Virus record (IMG/VR): IMGVR_UViG_3300036770_008166
Coordinates: 51,247-115,246 of that record
Length of the DNA stretch: 64,000 bases
Origin: a virus
Strand: one strand, 5' to 3'
Shown: positions 8,772 through 17,537 of the stretch, one piece after another
Layout of the letters: every line of letters begins with the position of its first letter
Position numbering within the stretch: position 1 is the first letter of the stretch
Position numbers and translations under genes: made by a program
Notes under the pieces: model-generated
The model's input: the letters and a program-made list of their open reading frames with translations, nothing else
What the model was told of the DNA's origin: nothing
The model's database searches: none

Positions 8772-9867
8772 CTAGGAAATCAATGATTGTTTGGGGTAAA
8801 ATTGCGCGCTCTCTTTGATTGTGATAGCGCAAGTGCTGTTGGTTATATTTACAGGTTTCCTCAGTAGCGTCCAAAAAACTGGCAGCACCATTGGACACGA
8901 TGTCTTTGATCACTTTCACAATGTCTTGCATACGCTGCTCTGGATCTGTGACAGAATCGAAACTTTCGTCAATCAGATGTCCAAATGTGCGAAATCCTGC
9001 ACGGTGCAGATCGCGATAATATCCGGCATTGGCCGCTACCACAAAGGGATGCGCCATAATCATGGGTTTCCAGATTTTTTCGGTGCGAAATGTGTAAGGA
9101 TAATCGTAAATGGTTTCCGTGACTACACTGAAATAGGTATCGGTATAAGCCTGCGGATTGATTATGGCATCACCCCATGTGTTATTGAACAGTTGGTGCT
9201 TGACAAATCCACCATCTAGTAGATTTGCAGTGAGATTAGGGCGAGCTCGTTCTATTTCGTATTCAGGCGGGAGCAAACGTATTGGTTCGAGTTTTGTAGT
9301 TTGCAATGTGCTGGTAAATTGCATCTCTACACGACTGCCAAGATTGGTCCACAGCGCTCGCTGCAAGAGTCCCTGATCTCGTAGCACATCGATGAGATAT
9401 TTCCTGTGTGGGCGCAAACGACCATTAAGAAACAGGAAATCATAAGGTCGGCCATGGCCGTGACGAACATCCTGTTGTGCAGCCGCGAGATTTTCTGTGT
9501 ACTCACAAATATTGCTGAAATAACAATCGGTTTTGATGTAGTCAAATTCGCATGCCATGTCTCCCGATGTTAACAGCAAGATCTGCCCCGCACGCACCAG
9601 ATTTTCTATCCTTAGTCGCTGGAGTTGCAAAAGCACAGTTTCGCTTCCTTCGGCAGGATTACAAAACACGATGCGTCCTGGATATCGCTCTGCGAGCTCA
9701 CACACTCGATACCAATTTTCTTTGATTTGTACGCGACCTAGTATGGTCACGCTATCAGCATCGAATTCCAGTTCAGAAAACCGCCAAAATTCAACATCGG
9801 CGTAGTGTTTGAGTAAATCGTAGACTTCACTCCATTGATCTAACACAATGCGATGATTACCTAGCAT
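8758..9867 (-). CDS. Glycosyltransferase-like protein, TEK-motif family (copy 1)
   Basis: This roughly 369-residue protein is one of four in the operon sharing a C-terminal block: RTEKIWKPMIMAHPFVV, then a loop, then AGFRTF and an acidic stretch. Acid-rich S/TEK-W motifs followed by a glycine or proline loop occur in the donor-binding half of fucosyltransferase-like (GT10) enzymes, so a sugar-transfer role is plausible but not proven. The ATG at 9865-9867 was preferred over 9915 because it reduces overlap with the preceding radical SAM gene to 11 bases. It lies between the two AKW-type radical SAM genes, which suggests that they act on the same product. No signal peptide or membrane segment is seen. 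Confidence 0.75.
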   Translation of the reverse strand: MLGNHRIVLDQWSEVYDLLKHYADVEFWRFSELEFDADSVTILGRVQIKENWYRVCELAERYPGRIVFCNPAEGSETVLLQLQRLRIENLVRAGQILLLTSGDMACEFDYIKTDCYFSNICEYTENLAAAQQDVRHGHGRPYDFLFLNGRLRPHRKYLIDVLRDQGLLQRALWTNLGSRVEMQFTSTLQTTKLEPIRLLPPEYEIERARPNLTANLLDGGFVKHQLFNNTWGDAIINPQAYTDTYFSVVTETIYDYPYTFRTEKIWKPMIMAHPFVVAANAGYYRDLHRAGFRTFGHLIDESFDSVTDPEQRMQDIVKVIKDIVSNGAASFLDATEETCKYNQQHLRYHNQRERAILPQTIIDFLDARH

Positions 9868-11260
9868 GATACTCACATTGTTGCCACCAGTCGCGCATTT
9901 CTGGAAACGTGGCAAGAAAATCTGTATTACGACGCCTATCGTGCTCAGAGAAAAATCTGTAGAAATCGGCTCGGCACCGTTTGAGATATTGTGCGTCTAG
10001 TTTTGCTCCATCTCTCATCCAGGCAATGTCTCGTTCTAATCTTTGTATCTCGAAATCTTTGAATCCTTGAAACGGGGCGTCAGGCCGTTCATGTTGACGT
10101 ATCATCCAAGCCCAAAGGTGGTCCAGCCGATCTGCATAACTTTCTGGCAAGATCTGTAGGCTCTGCCATTCGGGCTTCCTCAGTACCGGAGTATCAAACC
10201 ACACACGTTGATATGTTTGATTATAGGTGCGGCGGAGTCCTAGTATACCGGCAAACAGTTTGTCTAGGCTGGTCACAGATAGATTGTTCATGGTCACGAT
10301 AAAGGTCAGGCTATTTCTGTATGGTATCTCATTGAGAAACTGATTCACTCGATCCCATAAAAGTTCAAAATCCAAACCGTGCCGCATATACTCGGCTTGC
10401 AGGGCCCATCCGTCGATGCTGACATACTGCATAAAATGTTCAAGAATCGGTTGGTCACACAATCGCTTCACGTAGTCTTTGTAGCGTTGCCACAATTTCT
10501 CTTCCACAGAGAAATTGCTGGTCACACAGAGATGCAGATCAAGTTTAGGATTGGCCAGCACATAATCAAACACACGGTAGGTATTGCGATCCATGAGTGG
10601 TTCTCCGCCTGTCATGCGAAAGTGTGTTAGTTCAGGATACAGGTCGGGCCACCAATCCCAGAAAGCTTCGACCCAGGGATTATGTTCACGAGCAGGAATA
10701 GGACGGCGGTCGCCTAGAAAATGATCTGGATGATTGTGCGGGGTGCTGGTAGGATAAGCACCTAGGCGTTGAATTTCGTCTTGCCAGGTGGATGAAAATT
10801 GTGGACTACAATAGCTGCACCGGAGATTGCAAACATGATTGAAGTTGACTTCTACATAGCTGGGTGTCACATCATTCTCATCTCCGGTGAAAGCAATGAT
10901 CCGATCAAAATCTCGACTCGCCCAGGGTTCTCCTGATCTGTAATGACGATCACTCATCTGTCCAAGATCTTCCATGTTCCAACAGTATTGGCATTCAGCA
11001 GGACGCTGGCCCTCTAGCATCATCTTTCGCTGTAGTTTCTTGTGTGTGGTATTGTGCAAAGCGCTGGGACGACGCCCGATTTCGGTCACGGGTATACGGT
11101 GCAGAGGCGGATGATAGCAGGAATTGTTAAGACCGGTTGGGAGATGGAGACTGACCTGCTTCCATTTGGCTAAACATAACGCAGATCCTAGTTTCTCTTT
11201 CATTACATGTGCAGCAGATAGAAAATCACTGGATTTTGTTGGCGAAGCAAGATCAGACAT
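9857..11260 (-). CDS. Radical SAM protein, variant AKW/HHPP-like N-terminal region (copy 2)
   Basis: This 467-residue enzyme is the longest radical SAM protein here. Its N-terminal region has C29 in CLAKW, C48 followed by YHPP, a conserved LHNT segment, and C90/C93 (CQYC). The SAM cluster motif CNLRCSYC is at C144/C148/C151 and GGEP near 240. It shares the CxxKW, HPP and LHNT blocks with the protein at 7431, so the two arose by duplication. It starts with ATG overlapping the preceding gene by 8 bases. Substrate unknown. Confidence 0.9.
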   Translation of the reverse strand: MSDLASPTKSSDFLSAAHVMKEKLGSALCLAKWKQVSLHLPTGLNNSCYHPPLHRIPVTEIGRRPSALHNTTHKKLQRKMMLEGQRPAECQYCWNMEDLGQMSDRHYRSGEPWASRDFDRIIAFTGDENDVTPSYVEVNFNHVCNLRCSYCSPQFSSTWQDEIQRLGAYPTSTPHNHPDHFLGDRRPIPAREHNPWVEAFWDWWPDLYPELTHFRMTGGEPLMDRNTYRVFDYVLANPKLDLHLCVTSNFSVEEKLWQRYKDYVKRLCDQPILEHFMQYVSIDGWALQAEYMRHGLDFELLWDRVNQFLNEIPYRNSLTFIVTMNNLSVTSLDKLFAGILGLRRTYNQTYQRVWFDTPVLRKPEWQSLQILPESYADRLDHLWAWMIRQHERPDAPFQGFKDFEIQRLERDIAWMRDGAKLDAQYLKRCRADFYRFFSEHDRRRNTDFLATFPEMRDWWQQCEYHAR

Positions 11261-12434
11261 AGGCTTTACCCATCTCTTGATTTATTAAAGCATTCCATGT
11301 TCGGTAGATTTGGTTAGGTATTTGTTTGCATATTTCATCCATTTTCAGACAATTGTTTGCAAATCTGTCTTTTTTTGCTTGCCACAATTTGTCAAGATCT
11401 GTGGAACCATCCAGCAAGTGCAAGTTATCATCCAACGCCTTCAATAACCTAACGCCCGGATCCTTGATTCGATCGTACTCATGATTGATCACATCATCAA
11501 ACGTATCTATTCCGAGATCCCGCAAATATTGCACCGTCCCTGTGCAGTTAATATGGATTAAAAAATTACATCCATAAACGGCCTGCAATTCTTTTTCCGT
11601 GACAAACAACCCCGGTTCACCAAACAGCGTGCCTGTCACTATTTCTAATCTGGTTTGCTGTCGGATCGGCGCTAAATGTTTTTCTCCGTTGATTCTAACG
11701 GCATCGGTCAATCGAATGTTGTCGAAGATTGCAGAATCCCCAAACGGTGGAAGTCGTGACCTGTTGAACGAATTTTGAATCAAACGCTGATACCCTTGAT
11801 CTAGATATTCATAGACATCTCGGTCCCATGTGTATGTGAGAAAATTATATATGTGTTCGAATTGTTGGCATCTTTTTACGAAGACATCGCTGGCGGTAAT
11901 AAAAGCCATACGGTCCAGTTGTCTGGCTAACAAATATGATAAAACTCCTACACGATGCCACCAGATGTCGTTGTTGCACATCACATAGGAATATTGATTT
12001 GGCATTTTGTCGCAGGCGTACATAGGTACGGACTTTCTTGCAAGGCCATTCCACCAATAAGGGCCTGCTACTACCTTGAGATTATTGACATCAACCATGG
12101 CCTGCGTGATGAGATGTTCCGTAAGCAGCAAAAAAGTTTTATCCGGATTCGCGCTACAGATCTTTTCAAGTTCCAAAAGACCGAGAGGTTTTGAATCCTG
12201 ATACCAATTATATTCACGATCGATACACAATGCATCACTGGTGATAAGGATCACGATTGGTTTGCAGAAAGCCTGTCTGCACAAATTCGGCCAGACATCT
12301 GTGCCTGGACCGTGATGCACAGCATAACACTCAGCTTTTGTCCAGTCTACCCCTGCCAGCAATAAGTCAATGTCCAATGAGTCCTCGATCGTGGACATCA
12401 CCGCACTATCAATATAAGTGCAATCTATTTTCAT
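11253..12434 (-). CDS. Glycosyltransferase-like protein, TEK-motif family (divergent copy 2)
   Basis: A 393-residue protein with a C-terminal block related to its operon paralogs: FVTEKELQAVYGCNFLIHI, then YLRDLGIDTFDD and HEYDRIKDPGVRLLKAL. The W and P after TEK are lost, so this is the most divergent of the four copies and may have a different acceptor or be catalytically altered. The N-terminal half has alternating beta-strands such as PIVILITSDAL and TFLLLTEHLI, as in a Rossmann-like domain. The gene is more AT-rich than its neighbours. One base separates it from the upstream copy at 12436. Confidence 0.7.
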   Translation of the reverse strand: MKIDCTYIDSAVMSTIEDSLDIDLLLAGVDWTKAECYAVHHGPGTDVWPNLCRQAFCKPIVILITSDALCIDREYNWYQDSKPLGLLELEKICSANPDKTFLLLTEHLITQAMVDVNNLKVVAGPYWWNGLARKSVPMYACDKMPNQYSYVMCNNDIWWHRVGVLSYLLARQLDRMAFITASDVFVKRCQQFEHIYNFLTYTWDRDVYEYLDQGYQRLIQNSFNRSRLPPFGDSAIFDNIRLTDAVRINGEKHLAPIRQQTRLEIVTGTLFGEPGLFVTEKELQAVYGCNFLIHINCTGTVQYLRDLGIDTFDDVINHEYDRIKDPGVRLLKALDDNLHLLDGSTDLDKLWQAKKDRFANNCLKMDEICKQIPNQIYRTWNALINQEMGKAYV

Positions 12435-12435
12435 A

Positions 12436-13476
12436 TCAACAAAAAATCTCTCTTAGTTTTTCATACCTCAATTGCATAAAAATCTCATAATTATGCTCCA
12501 GCACAGATTGCATATCATTTAAAATGACACGACATTTTTCATGATTCCAATCTGCAATTTCATCCAAGAGCTCAACTATCATCTTGATCCTGGTTTGATC
12601 CGTCTGTCCATCATAATCTTCAGACCACCACCGACCAAAAGTCTGGAATCCCAATTTTCGTAAATGATACAAATAACTACCTGTACCTAGCACTATGAAA
12701 GGACGACGCGCAATGATGCAGCGCCAGAGTTTTTCTGTGACTAAAAAATTATTGCCAGAAACATTGGGTTCAGTCACTATATCCACAAAAATATCGTAAT
12801 AGAAATTGATCAGATTTAGATTGGCCGGTACCTGTATTGGATAATAACTACCGGGATGTTGGAAAATAGATTGGCTGGTGTCTGCATGCTTGAGAAAATC
12901 TAGATCGATGGTGCGAGGACAGTTTGTCAAAAACGCAGCGCATTCTGGTATTATATCACAATCACGTTGAAAAAGATCATCTAACCCCACATATCCGTTG
13001 CGGTTGTAGTTTTCTCTTTGCCTATCGTAATGATATGTCTGCAAGGTGCGATCTCGATGTCGCAGATCGAGATAGGTAGCAATCCATAATCGAGCCCAGG
13101 TGGTGCGACTCACGAAACAACCAAAATGTCGTGTAGGATTGTCGCCTGTGTCTACACTGTTGGAGCGATGCCAATCCTGCACTTGTTGGACTTCATACCA
13201 GTAGTCTGGACATCGCACTACACGATAATCGGAATGAGCTTCTAGCATGTTGGCGGTTTGTATCGTCACGCGAGTCCGGTCAAAAGCCAGTCGGTCACAA
13301 AATTCGTCCAACATCCTGTAAAGGCCAAGTTGTTCTGCACAGCTGCCTTCGGGATAAAAATCTATCACAACGTCACGATCCTCTTGGGCAGCTTGACACA
13401 ATGTAGCAGTCAATCTATCTTTGCGATAAATTTTGCGGTCTTGTGTTTGAACAGATATCGTCAATGGCTTATTCAT
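12436..13476 (-). CDS. Glycosyltransferase-like protein, TEK-motif family (copy 3)
   Basis: A 346-residue protein with LVTEKLWRCIIARRPFIVLG near residue 250, then LRKLGFQTFGRWWSEDYDG and a helical tail. It matches copy 4 at 15339 along its length, including an N-terminal segment about a named molecule-sized pocket (DFYPEGSCAEQLGLYRML versus IVNPEAHCLRASGFYDIL), so these two are the closest pair. The fold is probably a two-domain glycosyltransferase (inference). Its ATG overlaps the stop of the upstream radical SAM gene (ATGA). Confidence 0.75.
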   Translation of the reverse strand: MNKPLTISVQTQDRKIYRKDRLTATLCQAAQEDRDVVIDFYPEGSCAEQLGLYRMLDEFCDRLAFDRTRVTIQTANMLEAHSDYRVVRCPDYWYEVQQVQDWHRSNSVDTGDNPTRHFGCFVSRTTWARLWIATYLDLRHRDRTLQTYHYDRQRENYNRNGYVGLDDLFQRDCDIIPECAAFLTNCPRTIDLDFLKHADTSQSIFQHPGSYYPIQVPANLNLINFYYDIFVDIVTEPNVSGNNFLVTEKLWRCIIARRPFIVLGTGSYLYHLRKLGFQTFGRWWSEDYDGQTDQTRIKMIVELLDEIADWNHEKCRVILNDMQSVLEHNYEIFMQLRYEKLREIFC

Positions 13477-14324
13477 ATTTTGGTCTTTTGTCGTTTGACA
13501 TTGGCCAGATGTTGAATTCGCGACGCGAGGTCTCGACTACTGGGACACTGTCTGCATACAGCATCAGGGCGACCGAAATTGCTCAGGAATTGATCTAGAT
13601 CTTGATCACTGCAATCCGGAGCGATGCCATCTCTGAGAAAAGGCTGCCACAGTTCCGCATTGGGCATGCCAAATTTGATCAATATGTCTTTCAATAGTCC
13701 CACGGTGCTACATTTGTACACACGACCTTGATAGAGCAAAGGACAAGTTTGCTGGCAACATACCTCAAACGCGGCTTTGGGCTCGTTGTCATGTGGTCGC
13801 ATGTTGATATAAGAACCTTGGAAAGTCTTCCAAAATACATCAGGCCTGCTGACCTGGAATCTGAATCTATTGCCAGTTTCGAACCTATCGATACCGTATT
13901 CTTTGACAGGCCGCCAGTTGAACCTGTTCATGATGTACTGGATGGTGTTTTCTAAGGCCTGGTCATTGACATGAACACCGATCTTGAACACTATGTTGCC
14001 CACATCTGCTGCCAAATCCACAATGTCGAGATTGCGTTCTAAAAGCAATCCATTGGTTGTGAAACGTATCTGAGCTGTTGGCATCAAAGACCGGATTCCC
14101 TGTATCCACTGTCGGATTTCGGGATTGAGCAAGGGTTCGCCACCCAAGATACCAAAATCTGGTATGTCTACTCTGACCAACCAGGCCTGTATCTCTTTCT
14201 GGGCTTGTGACCATGGAATCCATCCTTTGTGCGCCACATCGCTGTAGTTGGTACAACCTGAGCATGCAAGATTACAAGACTGGGTAGCCATCATTTCTAC
14301 AAATGGCAGCAAGGGTAGATTCAT
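13473..14324 (-). CDS. Radical SAM protein with C-terminal SPASM-like cysteines
   Basis: A 283-residue radical SAM protein of a different type from the twitch paralogs. The cluster motif CNLACSGC is at C17/C21/C24, right at the N terminus, and GGEP is at 60-63. About seven cysteines lie in the C-terminal third: a CC pair and CP near 190, YKCS near 205, and CRQC near 260. That arrangement resembles SPASM or twitch regions that bind extra 4Fe-4S clusters, as in enzymes that modify peptides or dehydrogenate alcohol groups. It lies between the epimerase and TEK-family copy 3, so an action on a sugar intermediate is possible (inference). Confidence 0.88.
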   Translation of the reverse strand: MNLPLLPFVEMMATQSCNLACSGCTNYSDVAHKGWIPWSQAQKEIQAWLVRVDIPDFGILGGEPLLNPEIRQWIQGIRSLMPTAQIRFTTNGLLLERNLDIVDLAADVGNIVFKIGVHVNDQALENTIQYIMNRFNWRPVKEYGIDRFETGNRFRFQVSRPDVFWKTFQGSYINMRPHDNEPKAAFEVCCQQTCPLLYQGRVYKCSTVGLLKDILIKFGMPNAELWQPFLRDGIAPDCSDQDLDQFLSNFGRPDAVCRQCPSSRDLASRIQHLANVKRQKTKI

Positions 14325-14331
14325 CTCGAGC

Positions 14332-15342
14332 TCAAAACAATTGTTGGGTCCATGCCGCCGGAGTTTTATTTGATCTGATTTCTATCGGCAAATGATACAC
14401 AAAAGGTTTGCTCCCTTTTTTCTTGATATAATCTACCAACTTTATTAATGAATTACGAATCGGCACAGTTTCCTTATAGCCAAAATACTGTCTAATTTTG
14501 TCGGAAGAACATACCGCATGTTTTACTTCCTGGGGGCGTGGTGCTACAAAAATGGGATCCAGGTCGATTCCGATAATTTCCGCCAACAGGGTTGCCAAGT
14601 CCATTATGGTGATAGGATCTCTGTCTGGACCAATGTTAAAAGTCTGGTTGATAGACATTTCATCAGTCGCCAATCGCCCCAGACAATCTACGGCGTCTGC
14701 TATGTCAGTAAAACATCTGGTTTGCGATCCATCGCCATAGATTATGGGTTGGCGACCTTGCAACATGAGATTGGTCATTATGCTGGCCACATTGCGGAAA
14801 GGATCATCATATTTTTGCCTGGGACCAATGATGTTGTGCGGTACTGCGATCACCAGATCAAGACCGTGTATGGTTGATAGATTTTGTAACAAAAGTTCAG
14901 AGCTGTATTTGGCTATACCATATGGATCTTGCGGACGACACATCATGTGTTCTTGAAAAGGCTGGCCATCAAAGTTGCCATATCTAGCCATGCTGGAACA
15001 ATGCACGAACCTTGTCACTCCGGCCATGATCGCAGCAGTAAAAGCATTCACCGAAATTTGCACTGTATTTTCCACGATCAAACTAGGTGAAAACACAGAC
15101 AATCCTTCGTACGCTGTACACGCAGTATGATAGACAATGTCACAGTCATGCATCAACTTATCGAGACCTGACAGAGATCTGAGATCGTGGTCATAAAATT
15201 CCACGTCATCGCTTACATTAGATCTATATCCGCCCAGCAGGTTATCACAACCGGTTACCTGATGTCCTTGTTGCAAAAAGTGATCCGCAAGATGACTGCC
15301 TACAAATCCGGCTACACCCGTAATAAAAATTTTCTTGGTCAT
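14332..15342 (-). CDS. NAD-dependent epimerase/dehydratase (extended SDR)
   Basis: This 336-residue protein is an extended short-chain dehydrogenase that acts on nucleotide sugars. The NAD-binding GxxGxxG is at G9/G12/G15, CDNLLGG at 32-38 follows strand beta-2, the active-site serines are at 116-117 and the catalytic YxxxK is Y141/K145. The length is normal for UDP-glucose 4-epimerase or GDP-mannose dehydratase relatives; the exact substrate cannot be fixed. It supports a sugar pathway in the operon. The start overlaps neither neighbour: 7 bases separate it from the radical SAM gene downstream, and its ATG overlaps the stop of the TEK-family gene upstream. Confidence 0.92.
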   Translation of the reverse strand: MTKKIFITGVAGFVGSHLADHFLQQGHQVTGCDNLLGGYRSNVSDDVEFYDHDLRSLSGLDKLMHDCDIVYHTACTAYEGLSVFSPSLIVENTVQISVNAFTAAIMAGVTRFVHCSSMARYGNFDGQPFQEHMMCRPQDPYGIAKYSSELLLQNLSTIHGLDLVIAVPHNIIGPRQKYDDPFRNVASIMTNLMLQGRQPIIYGDGSQTRCFTDIADAVDCLGRLATDEMSINQTFNIGPDRDPITIMDLATLLAEIIGIDLDPIFVAPRPQEVKHAVCSSDKIRQYFGYKETVPIRNSLIKLVDYIKKKGSKPFVYHLPIEIRSNKTPAAWTQQLF

Positions 15343-16295
15343 GTACCTATTTCTAAGATCTGTAAGTTGTAGTCAAAGTTCTTGGCTACCATGTAGTTAT
15401 GTTCCAACTGGAATCGCATGCACATATACAATTCTTCCAGTTCTTCACGAGATTTCGAGGCCAACCAATCTATCAAATTTAGGATTTTGATATATCTGTC
15501 GCCTTCTGCAAATCCATCATAGTCTTCGTTCCAAAATTCATTGAATGTATAAAATCCCAACTGTCTTACATATTCTAGATAATTTTCCGAAGCCATCGCT
15601 ATAAACGGTTTTTTCATCAGAATAGGTCGCACCAATTTTTCGGTAGGAAAAAACGTTCGCCCCTTGATATTGGGTTCGCTAATGATGTCAACAAAAATGT
15701 TGGCATACAATTGTAAAAGACCTTTATCGTAGGTAAAGAGATGTCCGTGAGGTTGATAACCTAGATTTTTTGGTTCGTGCATGTCGATCCAGTTAGCTAG
15801 ATAGGTCAAGCTGTCGGGGTCATATACAAACAATTTATTGACTTCGCATAGCGCACGCTGATCTGGATCGCGGAAATCTACAGGAAATATTATTTCAGAA
15901 TCGGCTCTATATTGATTGCACAGATAGGCTGCAATGCCTAATCTGTTGGCCGTTGGGCGGCCAAAAAAAGCTCCAAATATCTTGGTTTGATTCCATACAC
16001 CCGACGTGTTGAGATCGTATTTTTCAATGTCCAGAAAAAATCTACCTACATTGACTTTTGATATACCATATCGATCATGCGCTTCCAATTGATTATGTGT
16101 CATGATTTGCACTGAGGTGAAGTTGAATTTATCAAGTATGTCATAGAATCCTGACGCTCTAAGACAGTGTGCTTCTGGGTTGACTATGATACAGATATCA
16201 CTGCCTTGATTGTCATTCAAGAACGCAATCAGATCTGGGATGTTCCACAGCATATCATTGGTTACTGTGACAGTGAATTCTTTGTGATCTACCAC
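15339..16295 (-). CDS. Glycosyltransferase-like protein, TEK-motif family (copy 4)
   Basis: A 318-residue protein with FPTEKLVRPILMKKPFIAM near residue 220, then YVRQLGFYTFNEFWNEDYDG. It is the shortest family member in the operon and closest to copy 3. The middle contains IISEPNIKG, matching IVTEPNVSG in copy 3 just before the TEK motif, so SEPN/TEPN is a second family signature. Copy 1 has VVTET at the same place. The role in sugar transfer is inferred from motif style and context. Confidence 0.75.
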   Translation of the reverse strand: MVDHKEFTVTVTNDMLWNIPDLIAFLNDNQGSDICIIVNPEAHCLRASGFYDILDKFNFTSVQIMTHNQLEAHDRYGISKVNVGRFFLDIEKYDLNTSGVWNQTKIFGAFFGRPTANRLGIAAYLCNQYRADSEIIFPVDFRDPDQRALCEVNKLFVYDPDSLTYLANWIDMHEPKNLGYQPHGHLFTYDKGLLQLYANIFVDIISEPNIKGRTFFPTEKLVRPILMKKPFIAMASENYLEYVRQLGFYTFNEFWNEDYDGFAEGDRYIKILNLIDWLASKSREELEELYMCMRFQLEHNYMVAKNFDYNLQILEIGT

Positions 16296-17215
16296 CCCTC
16301 TTGTCTCCGTATCACATCAATCTCTCTTACCATGATACCTTGATTTTGCCAGTTTGAGCGATAGTGGCGCTTGAAAAAAGCACTCTGTTCGGCCTCCAAC
16401 ATGGCTACTGGAAGGTCCAGCTGATCATGCAATTCGACGCCGATCTTGCCGGCCATGACTCTGGGGTCCGACGTTTCCACCGTGGTCCATAGAGCCTGCA
16501 AAGAATCAAAATCCTGCACTTCACGATGATCCCAATTGGTCAACATGGTCATGTAGGTACCTTGACGAGCTCCGGCTATGGCCCAGATGCCATGCTCCAC
16601 GTCAGTACCTACGTTATGCCATATGGTGAGATGATCAAGATTGCGTTGGTGCACGCGGTCTCGGAATTCTGCTGCAGAAGGTCGTCGACCTTGGTCTAGG
16701 CACATCTTGACACCCTCTCGGAATCCGGCACGCCAGGCCTGGAAGGCGGATCCATTGGGATAAGTCACTGACCAACAGTCGTGCATGGCCCAATAAAGCG
16801 GATCGAAACAGAATTCTACCTGTGTGGCATCCGATCCGTCCGTGTTTTCGTGGGTGGTCATGTTGGCAACAAAGGTACGAGTCCATGAGCTGAGGCCGCC
16901 ATTGCCATACATGAGGCCATTGATGGTGTTGTAAGCTCTCCAACGCAGCACAGCAGATTCCCAGGTCACATCTGGAAACTCTAGCACCTGATTGAAAAAC
17001 ACCGGATCTGGCAGGTTGTCCCCATCAATCAAGATAAAACGCTCTGTGGCACTGGCCTCGCCGGCTGCCTTGTGTGCTGCATCTGATCCTTTGATGCCAT
17101 GCACTCTCTGAGCCCAAGGTACCATGTTCCGGATGGTGATCCAGAACTCTTCACACTGAGGCTCATCATAGGTCAGATAGATACAGTCTAAATCTGCCAC
17201 GTCAATCTTGGTCAT
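16289..17215 (-). CDS. GT-A-like glycosyltransferase candidate with DGD motif
   Basis: A 308-residue protein whose first 100 residues look like a GT-A nucleotide-sugar binding fold: CIYLTYDEPQ at the first strand and FILIDGDNLPDP near 60-72, where DGD fits the metal-binding DxD motif. YGNGGLSSW follows. The C-terminal half is helical and rich in Trp and His. It resembles predicted glycosyltransferases common in marine T4-like phages. Its ATG overlaps the stop of the upstream small gene by 14 bases. The sugar donor and acceptor are unknown. Confidence 0.7.
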   Translation of the reverse strand: MTKIDVADLDCIYLTYDEPQCEEFWITIRNMVPWAQRVHGIKGSDAAHKAAGEASATERFILIDGDNLPDPVFFNQVLEFPDVTWESAVLRWRAYNTINGLMYGNGGLSSWTRTFVANMTTHENTDGSDATQVEFCFDPLYWAMHDCWSVTYPNGSAFQAWRAGFREGVKMCLDQGRRPSAAEFRDRVHQRNLDHLTIWHNVGTDVEHGIWAIAGARQGTYMTMLTNWDHREVQDFDSLQALWTTVETSDPRVMAGKIGVELHDQLDLPVAMLEAEQSAFFKRHYRSNWQNQGIMVREIDVIRRQEGW

Positions 17216-17537
17216 AGGTTTTCATGCTCCACTTTTGTACGTCGCCATGCGATCTCACGATCATGACATCGTAAACATCACAACTTGTGCCCTGTTCGCT
17301 TGGCACCAGTTTGGCGGGTTGTAGCCAAGGATGATACTGGTGCAGCCGTCCGTCTCTTACTCGAATCCATTTGCTGCCACGTGCATAGGTGGCTTGATCG
17401 ATGTCTATGTATGTACCAGGCAGATCCTCCATGCTGTAGCATATGAGTCGACCACGGTCATCGTGATACAATCGATAAAACACAGGCTGAGCCGTGGGTG
17501 CTGCATGCAGGATCTGCCAAAATTCTTCGGGGGTCAT
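17202..17537 (-). CDS. Small conserved-looking unknown protein (about 111 residues)
   Basis: The start is placed at ATG 17535-17537, giving MTPEEFWQIL, because this ATG overlaps the upstream stop exactly as ATGA; a longer frame begins at 17576. The protein has a helical N terminus, then beta-rich sequence with LICYSMEDLPGTYIDID and ends near KTYDQD. I do not recognise a domain. Its setting between two glycosyltransferase candidates is the only hint of function. Confidence 0.7.
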   Translation of the reverse strand: MTPEEFWQILHAAPTAQPVFYRLYHDDRGRLICYSMEDLPGTYIDIDQATYARGSKWIRVRDGRLHQYHPWLQPAKLVPSEQGTSCDVYDVMIVRSHGDVQKWSMKTYDQD

